DNA from: Myxococcales bacterium
GTDB lineage: Bacteria; Myxococcota_A; Polyangia; Polyangiales; Polyangiaceae
Reading direction: 5' to 3'
NCBI GenBank assembly: GCA_020430845.1
Contig: JAGQJA010000066.1
Coordinates: 1-56,838, forward strand
DNA: 56,838 nt
In this document: positions 14,938-24,664 of the stretch, piece after piece
Layout: every line of letters begins with the position of its first letter
Numbering within the stretch: position 1 is the stretch's first letter
The notes under the pieces: generated by a model
What the model saw: the letters and a program-made list of their open reading frames with translations, nothing else
Databases searched by the model: none
Told to the model about the DNA's origin: nothing
Position numbers and translations under genes: made by a program

Positions 14938-17900
14938 ATGCTTGATCGCATGTGCGGCTGGGGCCGGAGCAGCGGCGGACTCGTTCGTCGCATCTTCGGA
15001 GTCGTCTTGTTCTTGCTCGTCGCTTCGTGCAGCGGCGGCGGTTGTTCCTCGGGCTGCGGCGGATGCGGAGGCACCACGCCTCTGCCCGGCGGCTTCCCCA
15101 AGGAGAAGGCCATCGAGAACGCCGCGAGCGTTCGCGTGTCGAAGCCGGGCCTCGACTTCGTGTCGACGAGCCTGCCGGCGATCGCGTCGAAGCTCACGAA
15201 CGCGCCCGGCGGCAAGATGACGATCCCGATCCCGACGACGCACATCGAGCAGAAGCCGGCGTTCTCGGTCATCATCGACTTCGACCTCATCGCCGACATC
15301 TGCCCCGGCGGCCCCGACCCGAACGCCAACCCGCCCCGATGCACCGCGGAGGTGAACATCGGCGCGTCGACGTTCAAGATCGACGCGGTCACGCCCGACG
15401 CGCTGTTCATCCAGGCGACGATCCCGCTCCAGCTCGACGACACCCCCGTCGCGGCCGACGTGAACCCCGGCCCCGCGCTCACGCTGCACGTGGGCTACGG
15501 CTCCAACGGCACCTGCACGGGCCCCAAGTCCGAGCGCGTCAGCGTCCAGCCCAAGGCGCTTCCGGTCAAGATCCGCATCCCGCTCGTGGCCGAGACGACG
15601 GCCCCGCGCGACGGCTACACCAAGATCGACGTCGACAACGCCGTCATCGACCTCGACGCGATCAGCGGCAGCGACGTCCGCATCTGCGCCGACTGCGGGA
15701 TCCTCAGCAACATCCCGATCGCGGGCAACATCTGCAACCCCGTCCTCAACGCCGGGTTCATCAAGAACACGATCGTCAACGCGATCAAGGGCGGCCTCGA
15801 CGGGCAGGTCAAGGGCATCCTCAAGGACGCGCTCTGCACCGCGCCCGCGCCCAACCTCAACCCGCCCTGCCCCGACGGCAGCAAGCCCGACGCGGCCAAC
15901 AAGCACTGCGTCTACAACTCTGCGCCGACGCAGTGCGTGCCCATGCTCCTCGGCACCGACGCGCACATCGACCTCGGCGGCTTCCTCAAGAGCATCTCGC
16001 CCGGCACCGCGGGCGGCCTCGACTTCGGCCTCGCGGCCGGCGGCAGCATGGACCCCGCGCCGCGCCTGCCCGCCGACAACCAGGGCTACCAGGGCCACAC
16101 GCCCAACGGCATGACGCTCGGCATGGTCGGCGGCACGATCCCGCAGCCCGTCAGCAAGTGCGTGCCGCTCTCGGACCCGCCGCAGCTCCCGACCGGGATC
16201 CCGATCCCCGACGAGCTCGCGCCGACCAACCCCGACACCGCGACGAGCCCGCACCTCGGCGTGGCGCTCGCCGGGCGCTTCCTCGACTACACGCTCACCA
16301 GCGTGTACCGCAGCGGCCTCTTGTGCCTCGGCGTGTCGACCGAGCAAGTCGACCTGCTCAAGAGCGGCCTCGTGAGCCTCATCATCCCGTCGCTCAAGAA
16401 GCTCACGTTCGAGCAGAAGGACGCGGCGGTCGCCATCGCGACGCGACCGCAGGCGCCTCCCACGCTGCAGATCGGCGGCGGCGGAGACGTCAACGCCGAC
16501 CCGCTGCTCCGCATCGGGCTGCCCAAGTTCGCGATCGACTTCTACGTGTGGAGCTACGATCGCTTCGTGCGCGCGTTCACCTTCCAAGGTGACCTGAGCG
16601 TGCCGGTCAACCTCCAGGCGTCGAAGGCGGGCATCACGCCGGTGCTCGGCGAGATCAAGATCGCCAACCCGTCCGTGTCCAACTCCGAGCTCCTGCTCGA
16701 GGACCCGAACCTCATCGCGGGCGCGCTCGCCCCGCTGCTCGGCGGCCTCTCCGGTCAGCTCGTGGGCGGCGGCTTCTCGCCGATCGACATCTCGGGCGCC
16801 ACCGCGTCGCTCGGACTGAACCTCGAGGTGAACAGCTTCAAGAAGCTCACCAAGGGCCAGGACGACTTCCTCGCGATGTTCGCCACGTTCTCGAAGACCA
16901 CGGCCGCCGTCGGCCAGTCGACGACGCAGGCCAAGCTCGTCGGCAAGCAGGTCGACAAGGACGCGATGCGCCTGGCCACGCTCGACCGCACGCGCGGCCC
17001 GAAGCTCACGGTCGACGTCGCCTCTTCGCTCGACGACGGTCAGCGCCTCGTCGAGTACAGCTACTGGATCGACAAGAGCACGCGCAGCGCGTGGTCCACG
17101 GCCAAGCAGCTCGAGATCCGCGACGACTACCTCTTCTTCCAGGGTCGCCACGTGCTCTACGTGACGTCGCGCGTCGTGGGCATGCCCGAGACCGAGGACG
17201 CGACGCCCGCCGCCATCCCCTTCACGATCGACGCGCTCGCGCCGTTCGTCGAGGTCAAGCGCGAGGGCTCCAAGGCGGCCGTCAAGGCGTGGGACGTCGT
17301 GTCCGACACCGAGGCGCTCGTCGGCCGCTACCGCGCCGACGAAGGCGCGTGGAGCGACTGGGGCCCGCTCTCGAAGCTCGGCGACATCGACGTCTCGGGC
17401 AAGGAGACGCTCGACGTCGAGGTGCGTGACGAAGAGGGCAACGTCGCGCAGATCTCGCAGCCGCTCATCCGCGGTCGCGGCGACACCAGCATCGGTGCGG
17501 CGGGCTCGGGCTGCGGCTGCTCCACGCCGGGTCAGGCGCCCGCGCGCGGTCCCGTGGCGCTCACCCTCGGCGTGCTCGGCGTGCTCGGCCTCTTCGCGGC
17601 GCGCCGTCGTCGCGCGGTCCGCCCCGACGCGCCCTCGCGCATCAAGCTCGCGGCGATGGCGCTCGGCGTCACGACGGCCGTGGCCGCCACCAGCCAGGGC
17701 TGCGCGTGCGGTAGCGAGGACGGCGCGCCCGAGGGGTGCGGCGCCGACTGCCGACAGGAGTGCAAGGAGGCGTTGCCGCAGGGCCTCACCGGCGCGTACC
17801 TGTCGGTCGCCAAGGCAGGCGACAGCATCTGGGTCGCCGGCTACAACGACGCGCTGCTCGCCACGGGAGAGAGCATGCTCTGGGGCGACCTCATCGTGGG

Positions 17901-19134
17901 CCGCTACGACTCCGGCAAGCAGGCCGTGCAGTGGGAGACGGTCGACGGCCTCCCCCCGCGCGCTGAGGGCTGCGCCGAGCACTACCCCGGCGGCTGGCGC
18001 CGCGGTGAGACGGACTCGGGCGACAACGTCGGCCTGTGGACCAGCATCCAGATGGCGGGCGAAAAGCCCATGGTCAGCTATTACGACGCCACCAACAAGC
18101 GACTCAAGTTCGCCTTCAAAGACGACGGCTGGAAGTCGTACGTGCTCAAGGAGGCGCCGAACACCGACGCGGGGCGCTACTCGAAGATGATCCTCGTCGA
18201 CGGCAAGCCGACGGTGTCGTTCCTCTTGCTCGAGCCCGGCAGCAACGGCTCCACGCGCTCCAAGGTCGTCGTCGCGCGGGCCAACAGCGAGCTGCCGCGC
18301 GAGCCCGGAGACTGGCGCTTCGAGGACGCGGCGGTCGAGGACGGCGGCCCGTGCCGTGGCGACTGCCCCGGCGGACAGTTCTGCATCAAGGCCACCGGCG
18401 CCTGCCAGTCGGCGGTCGCCGGCTGCACGCCCGACTGCGGGTCGGGCCAGAAGTGCGTGAAGATCGGCGACAAGGCGACGTGCTCGGCCGTGCGCGATCC
18501 CGCGTCGGTGGTCACCTACCCCAACGCGTTCGGCGACTACATCAGCGCGGCGCCCGGCGGGATGGTCGTGTACGACCGCGTGCACGGCAACCTCGTCGCG
18601 CTCATCGAGAAGGGCGGAAAGTACGACCGCCTCATCCTCGACGGCGAGACGGGCTCGCGTCCGCAGAACACGGCCATCGACACCGGCGACGTCGGCATCG
18701 GCGCCTCGCTCGCCATCACCGGCGCCAAGTGGCACGTCAGCTACGTCAACGGCTTCGACGAGTCGCTCCGCTACATCTCCCTCGAGGGAGGCGTGGTCGG
18801 ACGGAGCGAGATCGTCGACGACGGCACGCAGGTCGACGGAAAGCCCTTCCCCGACGGCAAGCACGTCGTCGGTGACGACTCGAGCATCCGCGTCGACGGC
18901 GACGTCGTGCGCATCGTCTATCAGGACGCCACGGCCGGCACGCTGCGCCTCGCCACGGGCACGCCCGCGGGGGCCACGCGCAAGTGGACGCTGCGCACGA
19001 TCTCTCAGCCGGGGCGCTTCGCGGGCTTCTTCCCGCAGATGATCCCGGGTGAGAACAAGATCGCCAACTTCTGGCGCTCGACCGACAAGGTCAGCAAAGA
19101 CATCCTCGGCGACGTCGCGATCGTCGAGCCCTGA
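14938..19134 (+). CDS. Giant surface lipoprotein with an internal MYXO-CTERM-like signal (apparent fusion)
   Basis: 1,398 residues. ATG 14938 is chosen because GGGAGGA stands 4 bases upstream; ATG 14920 lacks this. N-terminus: signal peptide with lipobox LVASC (Cys31) and a Gly/Cys-rich stretch. Residues about 60-720 are beta-rich without a recognised family. At about 856-893 there is a complete MYXO-CTERM-like signal: GC-GC (Cys859, Cys861), a hydrophobic helix, then four arginines (889-892). After it comes a second export-like segment (Met907, hydrophobic, then Cys922) and a second beta-rich domain (about 945-1398) with a Cys-rich knot near 1140-1185. It reads as two secreted proteins joined in frame. 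I see no stop or frameshift at the joint. Confidence 0.85.
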   Translation: MLDRMCGWGRSSGGLVRRIFGVVLFLLVASCSGGGCSSGCGGCGGTTPLPGGFPKEKAIENAASVRVSKPGLDFVSTSLPAIASKLTNAPGGKMTIPIPTTHIEQKPAFSVIIDFDLIADICPGGPDPNANPPRCTAEVNIGASTFKIDAVTPDALFIQATIPLQLDDTPVAADVNPGPALTLHVGYGSNGTCTGPKSERVSVQPKALPVKIRIPLVAETTAPRDGYTKIDVDNAVIDLDAISGSDVRICADCGILSNIPIAGNICNPVLNAGFIKNTIVNAIKGGLDGQVKGILKDALCTAPAPNLNPPCPDGSKPDAANKHCVYNSAPTQCVPMLLGTDAHIDLGGFLKSISPGTAGGLDFGLAAGGSMDPAPRLPADNQGYQGHTPNGMTLGMVGGTIPQPVSKCVPLSDPPQLPTGIPIPDELAPTNPDTATSPHLGVALAGRFLDYTLTSVYRSGLLCLGVSTEQVDLLKSGLVSLIIPSLKKLTFEQKDAAVAIATRPQAPPTLQIGGGGDVNADPLLRIGLPKFAIDFYVWSYDRFVRAFTFQGDLSVPVNLQASKAGITPVLGEIKIANPSVSNSELLLEDPNLIAGALAPLLGGLSGQLVGGGFSPIDISGATASLGLNLEVNSFKKLTKGQDDFLAMFATFSKTTAAVGQSTTQAKLVGKQVDKDAMRLATLDRTRGPKLTVDVASSLDDGQRLVEYSYWIDKSTRSAWSTAKQLEIRDDYLFFQGRHVLYVTSRVVGMPETEDATPAAIPFTIDALAPFVEVKREGSKAAVKAWDVVSDTEALVGRYRADEGAWSDWGPLSKLGDIDVSGKETLDVEVRDEEGNVAQISQPLIRGRGDTSIGAAGSGCGCSTPGQAPARGPVALTLGVLGVLGLFAARRRRAVRPDAPSRIKLAAMALGVTTAVAATSQGCACGSEDGAPEGCGADCRQECKEALPQGLTGAYLSVAKAGDSIWVAGYNDALLATGESMLWGDLIVGRYDSGKQAVQWETVDGLPPRAEGCAEHYPGGWRRGETDSGDNVGLWTSIQMAGEKPMVSYYDATNKRLKFAFKDDGWKSYVLKEAPNTDAGRYSKMILVDGKPTVSFLLLEPGSNGSTRSKVVVARANSELPREPGDWRFEDAAVEDGGPCRGDCPGGQFCIKATGACQSAVAGCTPDCGSGQKCVKIGDKATCSAVRDPASVVTYPNAFGDYISAAPGGMVVYDRVHGNLVALIEKGGKYDRLILDGETGSRPQNTAIDTGDVGIGASLAITGAKWHVSYVNGFDESLRYISLEGGVVGRSEIVDDGTQVDGKPFPDGKHVVGDDSSIRVDGDVVRIVYQDATAGTLRLATGTPAGATRKWTLRTISQPGRFAGFFPQMIPGENKIANFWRSTDKVSKDILGDVAIVEP

Positions 19135-19136
19135 GA

Positions 19137-19172
19137 GCGCTCGCGCGTGAGCGCGGCGACGTCGCGACGTCG
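19137..19172. terminator. Bidirectional hairpin region between convergent genes
   Basis: Two neighbouring hairpins: GCGCTC / GAGCGC with a 6-base loop (19137-19154), and a perfect 16-bp palindrome CGACGTCGCGACGTCG (19157-19172). They lie between the stop codons of the giant gene and the 87-residue gene. No T run; probable transcription barrier. Confidence 0.45.
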
Positions 19173-19214
19173 AGCCGCGGCGCCCGCCGCCTCACGGCCG
19201 CGGATCGCGCGGGC

Positions 19215-19478
19215 TCAGGCCGCGACGACGGCGTCGGCGTCCGACAGCTCCGCGAGCGGTCGCATGGCGGGCCCGCTCGACTTCTCGCGCTCGGCGTTCA
19301 CGACCTCGACCAGCTCGCCCTTGGTGACGAACCCCGCGTCGAGCAGGGCGCGCATGTAGCCGTCCACGTACCCGTGGGCGCGCGCCAGGCGGCCGTACGA
19401 CTCACCGGACGCCTTCGCGGTGAACACGTCACCCAACATCGATCGAAGCTCCCCCAGAATCTCGGCCTTGGTCTTCAT
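19215..19478 (-). CDS. Small conserved-looking helical protein
   Basis: 87 residues, no signal peptide. The start is set by a strong ribosome site (GGAGGAG, 3 bases, then ATG). The protein is predicted helical and charged (MKTKAEILGELRSMLGDVF; GRLARAHGYVDGYMRALLDAGF), with FVTKGELVEVVNAER resembling a short winged-helix or coiled segment. No family recognised. It stands alone between two plus-strand genes. The good ribosome site and codon use support a real gene. Confidence 0.7.
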   Translation of the reverse strand: MKTKAEILGELRSMLGDVFTAKASGESYGRLARAHGYVDGYMRALLDAGFVTKGELVEVVNAEREKSSGPAMRPLAELSDADAVVAA

Positions 19479-19662
19479 CGCTCCTCCGGGGCGGTGCTGA
19501 GCCCGCTCGTGAACGCGCGGACGCGGTCCGCTCTGGGCGTGCGCGCCTCGCGGCGCGTGCCCACCTCCGTCCGGTATCGCATCGCCGCCGTCGTGGCCAA
19601 ATTCGCGGCGACGAAATAGTGGTCTTCGCACGGGCGTTCGGGTAGACGAAAGCCGAGAGCCC

Positions 19663-21018
19663 ATGGCGGAGACGTCGGAAGAACGGCGGCCGAGCGGAGC
19701 GGCGATCGCGGAGGCAGAAGCCCGCGAAGCCTCCCCGAGTGACGCCGCAGAGGCGGCGGACGCGCAGGCTCCGGCCGCTCGAAAGAGCGCGCGCCCCTCG
19801 GGCAGCGGGCGACCACACTTCCCTACGTCCAGCACGATGGACGTGGCGGCCCAGGAGCGGGTCGAGCCACGCGCCGCGTACGACGCGCTCGGAAAGAACG
19901 CGCGCCTCGGCGACATCGTCGCGCTCGGTCGTCGCGCGCTCGGACACGCGATCGAGGCGCGGACGGTCGACGGGCTCGGCGCCCGTGCACGGGAGATCGC
20001 CGACGAGCTCGGCGTGACGCGAGCCGATCTCGACACGCCGTTCGGCAACGTGCTCGCCGCGCTCGAGAGCCCCGAGACGCAAGCCGAGCGCGCGCTCGCG
20101 GCGGCGCTCCTGGGCCACGTGCTCGCCGAGACCCCGCGCAAGACGCCCGAAGAAGAAGATCGCCTCGTGGCCGACGCGCTCTGGCTCGCCGCGAGCACGC
20201 CGTACGACGCGCTCGAGCTGTTCGATCGCGCGCTCGGTGAGGACGCGGCCGACGTCTGGGTCGCGGTCGCCGATCGCGTGCGTCGCTTCGACGCGGGACG
20301 TGGAGGCTCGACCACGCGCGCAGAGGCGGTGCTCGGGTGCGTCGCCCTCGTCGGCTCGTCGTCCGCGGCCGCGGCAGCTCAGTGCGCGCGGATCGCACCG
20401 GCCCTGCGCGATCCGGCGCTGCGGCGGCTGCTCGAGACGCGCGCGGAGCCCGCAGGCGAGGTCCGCATCGAAGGAGAGCTCGCGAGCCCACCTCGCGGCC
20501 TCGTGTGGACCGCGCTGCTCGGCGTGACGGGCGTGCTGTTCTTCATCCACGCGGCGCGCCTGCTCGCGCGCGTCGCGCTGGCGTACAAGCGGCCCACCGA
20601 GGTCACCCTCGACGAGGCGGGAGCGCGCGTGCGCACCAAGACCGAGTTGCTCGGGCGCACGCTGCGCGAGTCCGACGAGCGCGTGACGCGGGCCGACGTC
20701 GTGCGCTTCGCCCGCGAGGTGCGCTACCCACGGCTCGCGTTCTACGCGGGCCTGTTCGCCCTCGCGCTGGGGAGCTGGGTGGGCGTACGCACGCTGTCCG
20801 ACGGCGTCCGCGCCGCCTCCCCTTCGCTCCTGCTCGCGGGGCTCGCGCTGGTGGTCATCGGGATCGGCGCCGACTTCGTGCTCGGCACCCTCTTGCCGGG
20901 AGCGCGCGGACGGTGCCGTGTCACGCTCGTGTCACGCACCGGCCGTCCGATCTGCGTCGAGGGCGTCGACCGCGATCGCGCCGACGACGCGCTCCGCGGC
21001 TTCTCGCCGAAGGGCTGA
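19663..21018 (+). CDS. Hypothetical three-helix membrane protein
   Basis: 451 residues. An Ala/Glu-rich, probably disordered N-terminus (1-60) precedes a helical soluble region (60-270) with HEAT/TPR-like composition and Glu/Ala/Arg helices. Membrane helices lie at about 279-305, 353-372 and 387-412 (LLAGLALVVIGIGADFVLG). A short basic C-terminus (GRCRVTLVSRTGRPICVEGVDRDRA) forms a final beta element. No catalytic motif. The neighbours give no functional hint. Conserved family unknown to me. Confidence 0.75.
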   Translation: MAETSEERRPSGAAIAEAEAREASPSDAAEAADAQAPAARKSARPSGSGRPHFPTSSTMDVAAQERVEPRAAYDALGKNARLGDIVALGRRALGHAIEARTVDGLGARAREIADELGVTRADLDTPFGNVLAALESPETQAERALAAALLGHVLAETPRKTPEEEDRLVADALWLAASTPYDALELFDRALGEDAADVWVAVADRVRRFDAGRGGSTTRAEAVLGCVALVGSSSAAAAAQCARIAPALRDPALRRLLETRAEPAGEVRIEGELASPPRGLVWTALLGVTGVLFFIHAARLLARVALAYKRPTEVTLDEAGARVRTKTELLGRTLRESDERVTRADVVRFAREVRYPRLAFYAGLFALALGSWVGVRTLSDGVRAASPSLLLAGLALVVIGIGADFVLGTLLPGARGRCRVTLVSRTGRPICVEGVDRDRADDALRGFSPKG

Positions 21019-21027
21019 GGCGCGCGA

Positions 21028-21055
21028 CGTCCGCGCGACGCTGCGAAGGCGGACG
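21028..21055. terminator. Hairpin between convergent genes
   Basis: CGTCCGC (21028-21034) pairs with GCGGACG (21049-21055) over a 14-base loop, between the stop at 21018 and the stop at 21068. No T run. Confidence 0.4.
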
Positions 21056-21067
21056 CGCGGTGACGGG

Positions 21068-21646
21068 CTACTGGCAGATCGCGTAGCCCGCGGGCACGAC
21101 GGTGAGGTCCTGGCGCTGGCCGTTGACGTCGCGCGTGTACGGCTTGCACGCCTGACCGGGGCAATGCGAAGCCTCGCCGAGGGCGCAGAGCCGATGCTGC
21201 AGCTCGGCGTCGGGGCACGCGTCCGCCGCCACGCAGAAGGCGCGCGTGATCTCGAACGTCTGCTGCCCCGCCCCGCGGGTCGCCGTCACGCAGCAGACCT
21301 CGCCGGGCGCGCACGCTGTGGGATCACTGCAGAGGACCTCTCCGTAGCGTGGCCCGCACACGGTCCGCCGGTCGACGCAGCCGGCGTCCAGCCCCTCGTC
21401 GAGAGGCAAGCAGCACGTGAGATCGGACGGGCACGTGCGGTAGCCGCACCGCGTGTCGGCGCGGGGAGCGGTCCCGACGTCGGAGCCCGCGTCGTTCACC
21501 GGCGTCGCCGCAGCGTCGACGGCAGGCTCCGGAGGCGGCGGCGGCTCCGAGCGGAAGGCGCCACACGCCCCCGCGGCGGCCGACAGCGCGAGCGCCAGCG
21601 CCGCGGCAGGCTTGGCCGTCTTGTGGCGCGTGCTCACCATCGTCAC
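21068..21646 (-). CDS. Cys-rich secreted lipoprotein
   Basis: 192 residues. Signal peptide with AAGAC (lipobox-like, Cys28), Pro/Glu linker, then fourteen cysteines in CxxxxC-type pairs (CGYRTCPSDLTCCLP, CSDPTACAPGEVCC, CPDAELQHRLC, CPGQAC), the style of small disulfide-rich extracellular modules. GTG 21646, ATG 21640 and GTG 21637 are alternative starts and make no difference to the mature protein. Ligand and role unknown. Confidence 0.75.
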   Translation of the reverse strand: MTMVSTRHKTAKPAAALALALSAAAGACGAFRSEPPPPPEPAVDAAATPVNDAGSDVGTAPRADTRCGYRTCPSDLTCCLPLDEGLDAGCVDRRTVCGPRYGEVLCSDPTACAPGEVCCVTATRGAGQQTFEITRAFCVAADACPDAELQHRLCALGEASHCPGQACKPYTRDVNGQRQDLTVVPAGYAICQ

Positions 21647-21698
21647 CGTGCGCGATAGAAGCGTCGCTCGCGCGATCGGTCAAGACATGGCGACCGCC

Positions 21699-23360
21699 TC
21701 AGCGACCGCTCCACCGCTCGCCGAGCACACCCGAGAGCTTGCCCGTCGTCGCGCGCGCCTCGAACCGCACCGAGCGCGCCGTCGACGTCGCGCACGCGCG
21801 CACTTCGCCGCTGGTCTGGGCGTTGGACCTGTCGATCTCCTCGCCGCTCACGACGTCGTACGCGCGCAGCTCGATGCCGGTGCCGTCGCCCTCCACACCG
21901 AGGTAGACGCGCACGCAGCGCGACGGAGGGACCGTCGCCGCGTGCGAGGTCACGTGGCCTGCGTCGAGCGAGACGGCGTGCACCGCGCCCGACACGCCCC
22001 ACGGCGTGGGGCCCGCGAGCGCGCGCGCGAGCATGCGTGACGCCGCGAGCGGGTGCGACGCGAACGCCGCGTCGGTCCACGGCTCGTTGCGGACCATCAC
22101 GGCGTACGGCCCCGGACGCCCCACCGCCGCGAGGTCCAGTCGAGCCTTGCGCCCGCACGCGTAGAGGACCGCGCCGTCGGCCCCCTCGCCTTCGCCGAGC
22201 AACGCGCCGGCGTCGTCGGACGCCCGCGCCTCGACGAGCGCGAGCGGCGCGCCGGCCACCACGTCGATGCGCGAGCACGCGGCGCCGCGCGGTGCGTCGA
22301 CGTTGACGATGCTGCGCGCCCCGAGCAGCAACTTGCCGGCGCGACTCGACGTCGGGCTCCCGTAGCCGGCCTTTCCGAGCAACGCGCTCCGCGAGCGCTT
22401 GGCCGCTTCGAGGTCGAGCCTCGTGCCGTGCCACGCGACGTCGACGCGACCCGAGCCGTCACCCGCGCCGTCCATGCGGCCGCGCGAGAGGACGACGGCC
22501 ACGATGCCGCGACCGACGTGCGGGCGGATCTCGAGCGCGCCCGAGAAGCTCTCTCGCGAGCACACGACGACCGCCCGCGCCCCGTTGCCCTCGCGCGCGC
22601 GCGCGACGAGGCTCCCCCTGTCGTCGATCGCCTCGAGGTCCACGATCGCCACGTCGTCGTCGGGCACGACGAGGGCCGCCGTGCATCCGCCGGGCTCGAC
22701 CTGCAGCGCGAGGGTGCTCACGAGCCTCGCGTCGACGGTGACGGCCACCCGGCGCGCCTCGGTCCACGCGCCGCCGAGCGCCGCGCGGTGGGTCCGCACT
22801 GCGAAGTCGAGGCCGGGCCAGGCTTCCGGCGTCCGCGGCGTTCCGCCGAGAGCTCCCCTCGCGCCCGCGACGCGCGCGACCTCGCGCGAGGCGTCACGCG
22901 GCACCAGTTGGGCGGCCACCACGACGAGCCCCTCGCCCGTGGACGAGTGCGCCGACACGTAGACGCGATCGGGGTGCGGCGGGCACACGAGCAGGGTCGG
23001 ATGCGGGTCGCGTCCCTCGTCGACGGCGACCGGATTGCCGTCCTCGGAGTACGCGGCGAGATCGATGTCCTCGATCGACGACGCACCGCGCGCGTAGAGC
23101 AGGAGGCAGGTGGCCATCGGCACGTCGACGAACGCGCCCACGCGCTCGCCCTCGGAGAGCGGCCCCTGGCCGACGATGGTAAGCGGCCCGCCGCCGGCGG
23201 CGCGGACACGCGCGGGGAGATCTCCGAGCAGTGGAGAGCCGTCGAGCGCGCCCTGGGTCACGCGTGGCGCCCCGAGCGGCTCCGCGCCCGGCGACGCACC
23301 GGGCGCCGCGCGGGGACCGCACGCCATCACGGCGAGAGACAGCAACGCGGCGCGCTTCAC
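21699..23360 (-). CDS. Exported beta-rich protein, last gene of the cysteine operon
   Basis: 553 residues. GTG 23360 overlaps the stop of the upstream gene (GTGA), so it is translationally coupled. Short signal peptide with lipobox VMAC (Cys14). The body contains repeated segments with a Cys-valine-strand pattern (CLLLYARGASSIEDIDLAAY; CVRVYLGVEGDGTGIELRAY), resembling pre-peptidase C-terminal (PPC) or jelly-roll modules, probably three to four copies. No catalytic triad was found. It forms a pair with the gene at 23357-24664, which has similar segments. Why exported proteins follow a cytosolic cysteine pathway is unclear. Confidence 0.72.
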   Translation of the reverse strand: MKRAALLSLAVMACGPRAAPGASPGAEPLGAPRVTQGALDGSPLLGDLPARVRAAGGGPLTIVGQGPLSEGERVGAFVDVPMATCLLLYARGASSIEDIDLAAYSEDGNPVAVDEGRDPHPTLLVCPPHPDRVYVSAHSSTGEGLVVVAAQLVPRDASREVARVAGARGALGGTPRTPEAWPGLDFAVRTHRAALGGAWTEARRVAVTVDARLVSTLALQVEPGGCTAALVVPDDDVAIVDLEAIDDRGSLVARAREGNGARAVVVCSRESFSGALEIRPHVGRGIVAVVLSRGRMDGAGDGSGRVDVAWHGTRLDLEAAKRSRSALLGKAGYGSPTSSRAGKLLLGARSIVNVDAPRGAACSRIDVVAGAPLALVEARASDDAGALLGEGEGADGAVLYACGRKARLDLAAVGRPGPYAVMVRNEPWTDAAFASHPLAASRMLARALAGPTPWGVSGAVHAVSLDAGHVTSHAATVPPSRCVRVYLGVEGDGTGIELRAYDVVSGEEIDRSNAQTSGEVRACATSTARSVRFEARATTGKLSGVLGERWSGR

Positions 23361-24664
23361 GGAGGCCACGCCGCGCTCCTCACCCTGAAGACCGCGAGCG
23401 CCCACGCCAGGCCCGCGCCGCGCGCTTGGACCTCGAGGGACACCTTTTCATGTGCATACACGCAATAGGACGTCAGAGCGGCCTCGAAGGCGGCGCCCCG
23501 ATCGTCGGTCGACTCGCGACCGCCGATGCGCGCGCGGAGCTCGAAGGCGCGCACCTGGCCGTGCGTGAGCCCCACCACCGCCACGTAGCAGGCGCCCACC
23601 TCGCCCGGCGCGCGCACGGGCGTGGTCCCGGCGCCCCCTTGCACCATCAAGACCGGCTCGTCGGGAGGCACCGCCACGTGCCGCTGGAACAGCGCTCGCG
23701 CCATGTGGCTACGCACGACGGGGCCCCACAGCGGCGGCAGGCGCGCGGGCAGAGGCCAGGTCGACTGGCTCACGAGCACGCGCCCCCTGGGCGGAGCGCC
23801 GACGAACACCACCCCCACCGGCGTCGGCTCGCCGACGCACGCCTCGAGCCGCGCGTCCGGCGCCTCGGTGCGATCGCTCGCGAGCAGCGCGCCGTCGGCG
23901 GCGTGGCGCATCTCGGCGTCGACGTCGAAGCGCACGCGCGACTTGCCGCGGAGCTCCACGGCGAAGAGCTCGAGCCGGTGACATCCGGGCGTGAGCACCA
24001 TCTCGATCTCGCCGTTGCCGTCCTCGCCAGGCCGCGCGATCTCGCGCGCCGCGACGCGCCCGCCGTCGAGCCGCGCGCGGGCCTCGGCCGAGTCGGCGCG
24101 ACCCGACGCCGGGACGACAATGGGGAGATTTCCCGGCTCGGGCGCCGCGGGCAGTGCGCCGCCGGTCCGCTCGGGCACGACGCTCGCCAGGCTCGGGATC
24201 GTGCCGCGCACGCGGCCGACGACGATCTCGAGGGCGCCGCGACCGGCCGCGCTGGTGATGGCGACGTGACGCACGGCCTTGCCCCCGCACCGCTGGAGCT
24301 CGAGCACGCCGGCCAGGCTCGAGGCCCGCGCGCCCGGCTCTTCGTCGAGCGGGTCGGTCGAGGCGTCCGAGAGTCGCGCCCGAAAGCTCATCCCGCGCGA
24401 ACCGATGATCGCGACGTGCGTACACGCACCGTCGCCCTCGGCCGGCGGAGGCACCGGCACGAGCAAGCTCTCGTCGTCGTAGATGAACCGCGACGGGAGG
24501 GCGACCGTGCGCGCGCCCGCGCGGGCCCATTGCTCGTTCACGCGTCCTGCCAGCTCGCGCAGGTCGGCGCGAGCCACGCCCGGCGCCCACGCGCACGCGA
24601 GCGCGCCCAACGACACGGTGATGCGAACGAAGCGGCGCACGAACGGCCAGCGTACCACGCTCAC
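23357..24664 (-). CDS. Exported beta-rich protein coupled to the JAMM protease gene
   Basis: 435 residues. Signal peptide MSVVRWPFVRRFVRITVSLG with cleavage after GVARA (about 33). The mature part repeats CTHVAIIGSRGMSFRARLSD-type segments (near 80, 240 and 360), again like PPC-type beta sandwiches, with conserved Cys near each strand (CYVAVVGLTHGQVRAFELRA). GTG start overlaps the TGA of the upstream mec-like gene (GTGA), and its own stop overlaps the next start, so it lies within a coupled operon. Function unknown. Confidence 0.72.
   Translation of the reverse strand: MSVVRWPFVRRFVRITVSLGALACAWAPGVARADLRELAGRVNEQWARAGARTVALPSRFIYDDESLLVPVPPPAEGDGACTHVAIIGSRGMSFRARLSDASTDPLDEEPGARASSLAGVLELQRCGGKAVRHVAITSAAGRGALEIVVGRVRGTIPSLASVVPERTGGALPAAPEPGNLPIVVPASGRADSAEARARLDGGRVAAREIARPGEDGNGEIEMVLTPGCHRLELFAVELRGKSRVRFDVDAEMRHAADGALLASDRTEAPDARLEACVGEPTPVGVVFVGAPPRGRVLVSQSTWPLPARLPPLWGPVVRSHMARALFQRHVAVPPDEPVLMVQGGAGTTPVRAPGEVGACYVAVVGLTHGQVRAFELRARIGGRESTDDRGAAFEAALTSYCVYAHEKVSLEVQARGAGLAWALAVFRVRSAAWPP

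Noticed and set aside
14923-18864. Open frame of about 1,300 codons antisense to the giant surface-protein gene
   Set aside because: Composition is Arg/Ala/Val/Asp-rich without any domain, typical of antisense frames in high-GC DNA; the plus strand has signal peptides, ordered motifs and a ribosome site.
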